A stretch of 6,928 nt of DNA from Clostridiales bacterium (lineage in GTDB: Bacteria > Bacillota > Clostridia > Oscillospirales > Ruminococcaceae), in the NCBI GenBank assembly GCA_012799315.1, contig JAAZLM010000261.1, forward strand, positions 1-6,928, given 5' to 3'. Below the pieces are notes generated by a model. That model ran no database searches. It had not been told where the DNA came from and was given only the letters and a program-made list of their open reading frames with translations. Positions 5,589-6,928 of this stretch are shown here, in pieces. A program made the position numbers and the translations under genes. Numbering within the stretch: position 1 is the first letter of the stretch; each line of letters begins with the position of its first letter.

Positions 5589-6928
5589 TTACTCTTTATC
5601 TTCATCGTCAAAGCGATCTCCGCAATTCGGACAGAAAGCTGGAGGATTCTGCGGATCGTCGGGCACCCAATCGCATTTATTACATTTATATGTTGCCGGT
5701 GCGCTTGCCTGTGGCTTTTTAGAACCGCAATTCGAGCAGAATGGCGCATCGGTCACATTCCCGCAACTGCAAGTCCAATTGTTGTCCGCCACTTTTTCAC
5801 CGCAATTTGAGCAAAATGCTGCATTCTCCGCTATTCCTGCACCGCATGATGCGCAATGACGCACATTAGCCTGAGGCGCTTGTGGTGGTTGCGGTTGTTG
5901 TGGTGGTTGTGGTGGTTGTGGTGGTTGCGGTTGTTGAGGTGCTTGCTGATTCGGCATTGCCCCCATTGCAGACGCTGCATTCATACCCATGGACATACCT
6001 GCGAATCCTAGCATAGCACCGCCCTCATTGCTGCCGGCAGACTGCAATCCCTCTGCAAGTCCAGCAGTCATACGTGCAGCCCTTGCATTCGGATCGAAAA
6101 GAATCGAGTCACTACCATATTGCTCAAGAAGTTTGTCGGTCTTTTCGTCAAACGATATACCGGCAATTCCAACACTATGAATTGCGAACCCACGCTTCAT
6201 TAGCCATTCATCATCTAGGACTTTCGCCATTTCCTGCCCTAGACGCATTGTTTCGATAGGAATATCAGTTACAGTAATATTCTGTAAAGATAAGCTTGAC
6301 AGAGCGGTCGTATATGCCATTAGGAATTCATTTACATATTGCTCGCCTAAATCACCGCTAGTTAAATCTTTATTTGCTATATCGGATTTTGGCACTACTT
6401 CAGCATAGAATAGTAATGGATTCTCTATTTTAATCGAATATGTACCGTGCGATGTAACTTTACACGGAACAATACGGCCCGGCACAAGTGTTCTATCAGT
6501 ATAGGAAACGGGATTCCTTGTACCGAATCGAATACTAGGTATCTCCATCTTATTAATATATATGACGGATTGCTTAACTGGTGTGCCACCACCGTGCTTA
6601 AACCTCTCCCAACTGTCGGTAATGGTATTGACTAGTCCGCCAGGTCTTTCAATACCGCCACGTCCCGTATTCTCATATCCGCTGACGCTTGTGCCATCGG
6701 CAGATTTAAAAAACAGTGATGGTGCACGGGAATTGTCAACTTGGTAATATCCTGGTGTATCGGTAGCAGAAATAATCTTACCACCGTCAACAAGTAGCAT
6801 AAATGTATTCTCAGGCACATGAATTATAGATCCGTTTGAAATTACGTCGGAGGTACCCTTCCTATTCTTGTTCCTAGAATCATTCTTCCTAACTTGCACA
6901 CCATATGTAGCGAGAACTTGATTATCCA
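5589..6928 (-). CDS. ydjI: SPFH-domain protein with three C-terminal zinc ribbons (YdjI-like), N-terminus outside window
   Basis: This cytoplasmic, probably membrane-associated scaffold protein belongs to the SPFH family branch of B. subtilis YdjI (also labelled virion core protein-like). The frame stays open to the right edge: nine more codons (DNQVLATYG) precede the GTG at 6897-6899, and homologous text crosses it, so that GTG is not the start; roughly the first few dozen residues are missing. The SPFH part (about 6926-6090) shows VRKNDSRNKNRKGTSDVI, GSIIHVPENTFMLLVDGGK, GYYQVDN, IRFGTRNPV, GTYSIKIENPLLFYAEV and a GFAIHSVGIAGISF strand. An Ala/Gly/Met-rich stretch and a Pro/Gln linker (5871-5948) follow. 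Three zinc modules end the protein (5855-5622): CxxC-x11-CxxC, CxC-x8-CxxC, and a rubredoxin-like CxxCDW...NPPAFCPNCGD. An acidic tail closes it. It heads the visible part of an operon with the zinc-ribbon and TPM genes; in B. subtilis the matching genes act with PspA in membrane stress. Confidence 0.9.
   Translation of the reverse strand, partial: DNQVLATYGVQVRKNDSRNKNRKGTSDVISNGSIIHVPENTFMLLVDGGKIISATDTPGYYQVDNSRAPSLFFKSADGTSVSGYENTGRGGIERPGGLVNTITDSWERFKHGGGTPVKQSVIYINKMEIPSIRFGTRNPVSYTDRTLVPGRIVPCKVTSHGTYSIKIENPLLFYAEVVPKSDIANKDLTSGDLGEQYVNEFLMAYTTALSSLSLQNITVTDIPIETMRLGQEMAKVLDDEWLMKRGFAIHSVGIAGISFDEKTDKLLEQYGSDSILFDPNARAARMTAGLAEGLQSAGSNEGGAMLGFAGMSMGMNAASAMGAMPNQQAPQQPQPPQPPQPPQQPQPPQAPQANVRHCASCGAGIAENAAFCSNCGEKVADNNWTCSCGNVTDAPFCSNCGSKKPQASAPATYKCNKCDWVPDDPQNPPAFCPNCGDRFDDEDKE
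5883..5936 (-). repeat. Short in-frame tandem repeat coding for the Pro/Gln linker
   Basis: On the - strand an 18-bp unit CAACAACCGCAACCACCA occurs twice without change (5919-5936 and 5883-5900), with two further copies of the 9-bp unit CAACCACCA between them. All units are in frame and encode QQPQPP or QPP. Units in multiples of three keep the frame, so linker length could vary by slippage or recombination. Confidence 0.85.

Noticed and set aside
5871..5948. CRISPR-like or intergenic repeat
   Set aside because: The units are 9 and 18 bp, contiguous without spacers and in frame inside a coding region, encoding a Pro/Gln linker.
6897..6899. GTG as start codon of the SPFH gene
   Set aside because: The frame continues open to the window edge and the residues before it (DNQVLATYG) plus the VRKND text after it fit the inside of a YdjI-like protein; this is an internal Val codon.
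5589..6928. Phage origin because of the virion-core-protein label of this family
   Set aside because: The label is a database name for a YdjI-like SPFH branch; no phage structural, integrase or packaging gene is in the window.

Overview
This window looks like a piece of chromosome from an anaerobic, moderately AT-rich member of the Bacillota, most likely a clostridium. The evidence is an oxygen-sensitive class III ribonucleotide reductase pair, strong AGGAGG-type ribosome binding sites, a lipoprotein with a Gram-positive style lipobox, and a three-gene module best known from Bacillus and clostridia. Genus or species cannot be fixed from the sequence.

The left half is on the + strand. It opens with the last 235 codons of nrdD (anaerobic ribonucleoside-triphosphate reductase, with its glycyl-radical site). 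After a 106-base gap holding a stem-loop comes nrdG, its radical-SAM activase. Right behind nrdG is a good sigma-70/A type promoter, then an oligopeptide-type ABC transporter substrate-binding lipoprotein with no permease or ATPase genes on either side in this window.

The right half is on the - strand and converges on the left half. Reading 5' to 3' on that strand it holds an SPFH-domain protein with a Pro/Gln linker and three C-terminal zinc ribbons (its N-terminus lies beyond the right edge), a double-zinc-ribbon protein with a C-terminal membrane segment, and a secreted or membrane-anchored TPM-domain protein. These match, by domain content, YdjI, YdjG and YdjH of the Bacillus subtilis ydjFGHI (PspA) membrane-stress operon, in a different gene order (I-G-H). 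No pspA is visible here. The last two genes overlap and are probably translationally coupled through a TTG start. The operon ends at a perfect 14-bp hairpin with a T7 tract, which overlaps the stop codon of the converging lipoprotein gene.

The most notable observations are: the TPM protein carries two tandem TPM-like domains in near-constant 136-residue register, the second having lost the NGYGxGDD loop; the SPFH and zinc-ribbon proteins together carry five apparent zinc-binding modules; an identical 18-bp repeat builds the SPFH Pro/Gln linker; and the NrdD metal site shows Asp where a fourth Cys would be expected. All intergenic gaps are under 110 bases.
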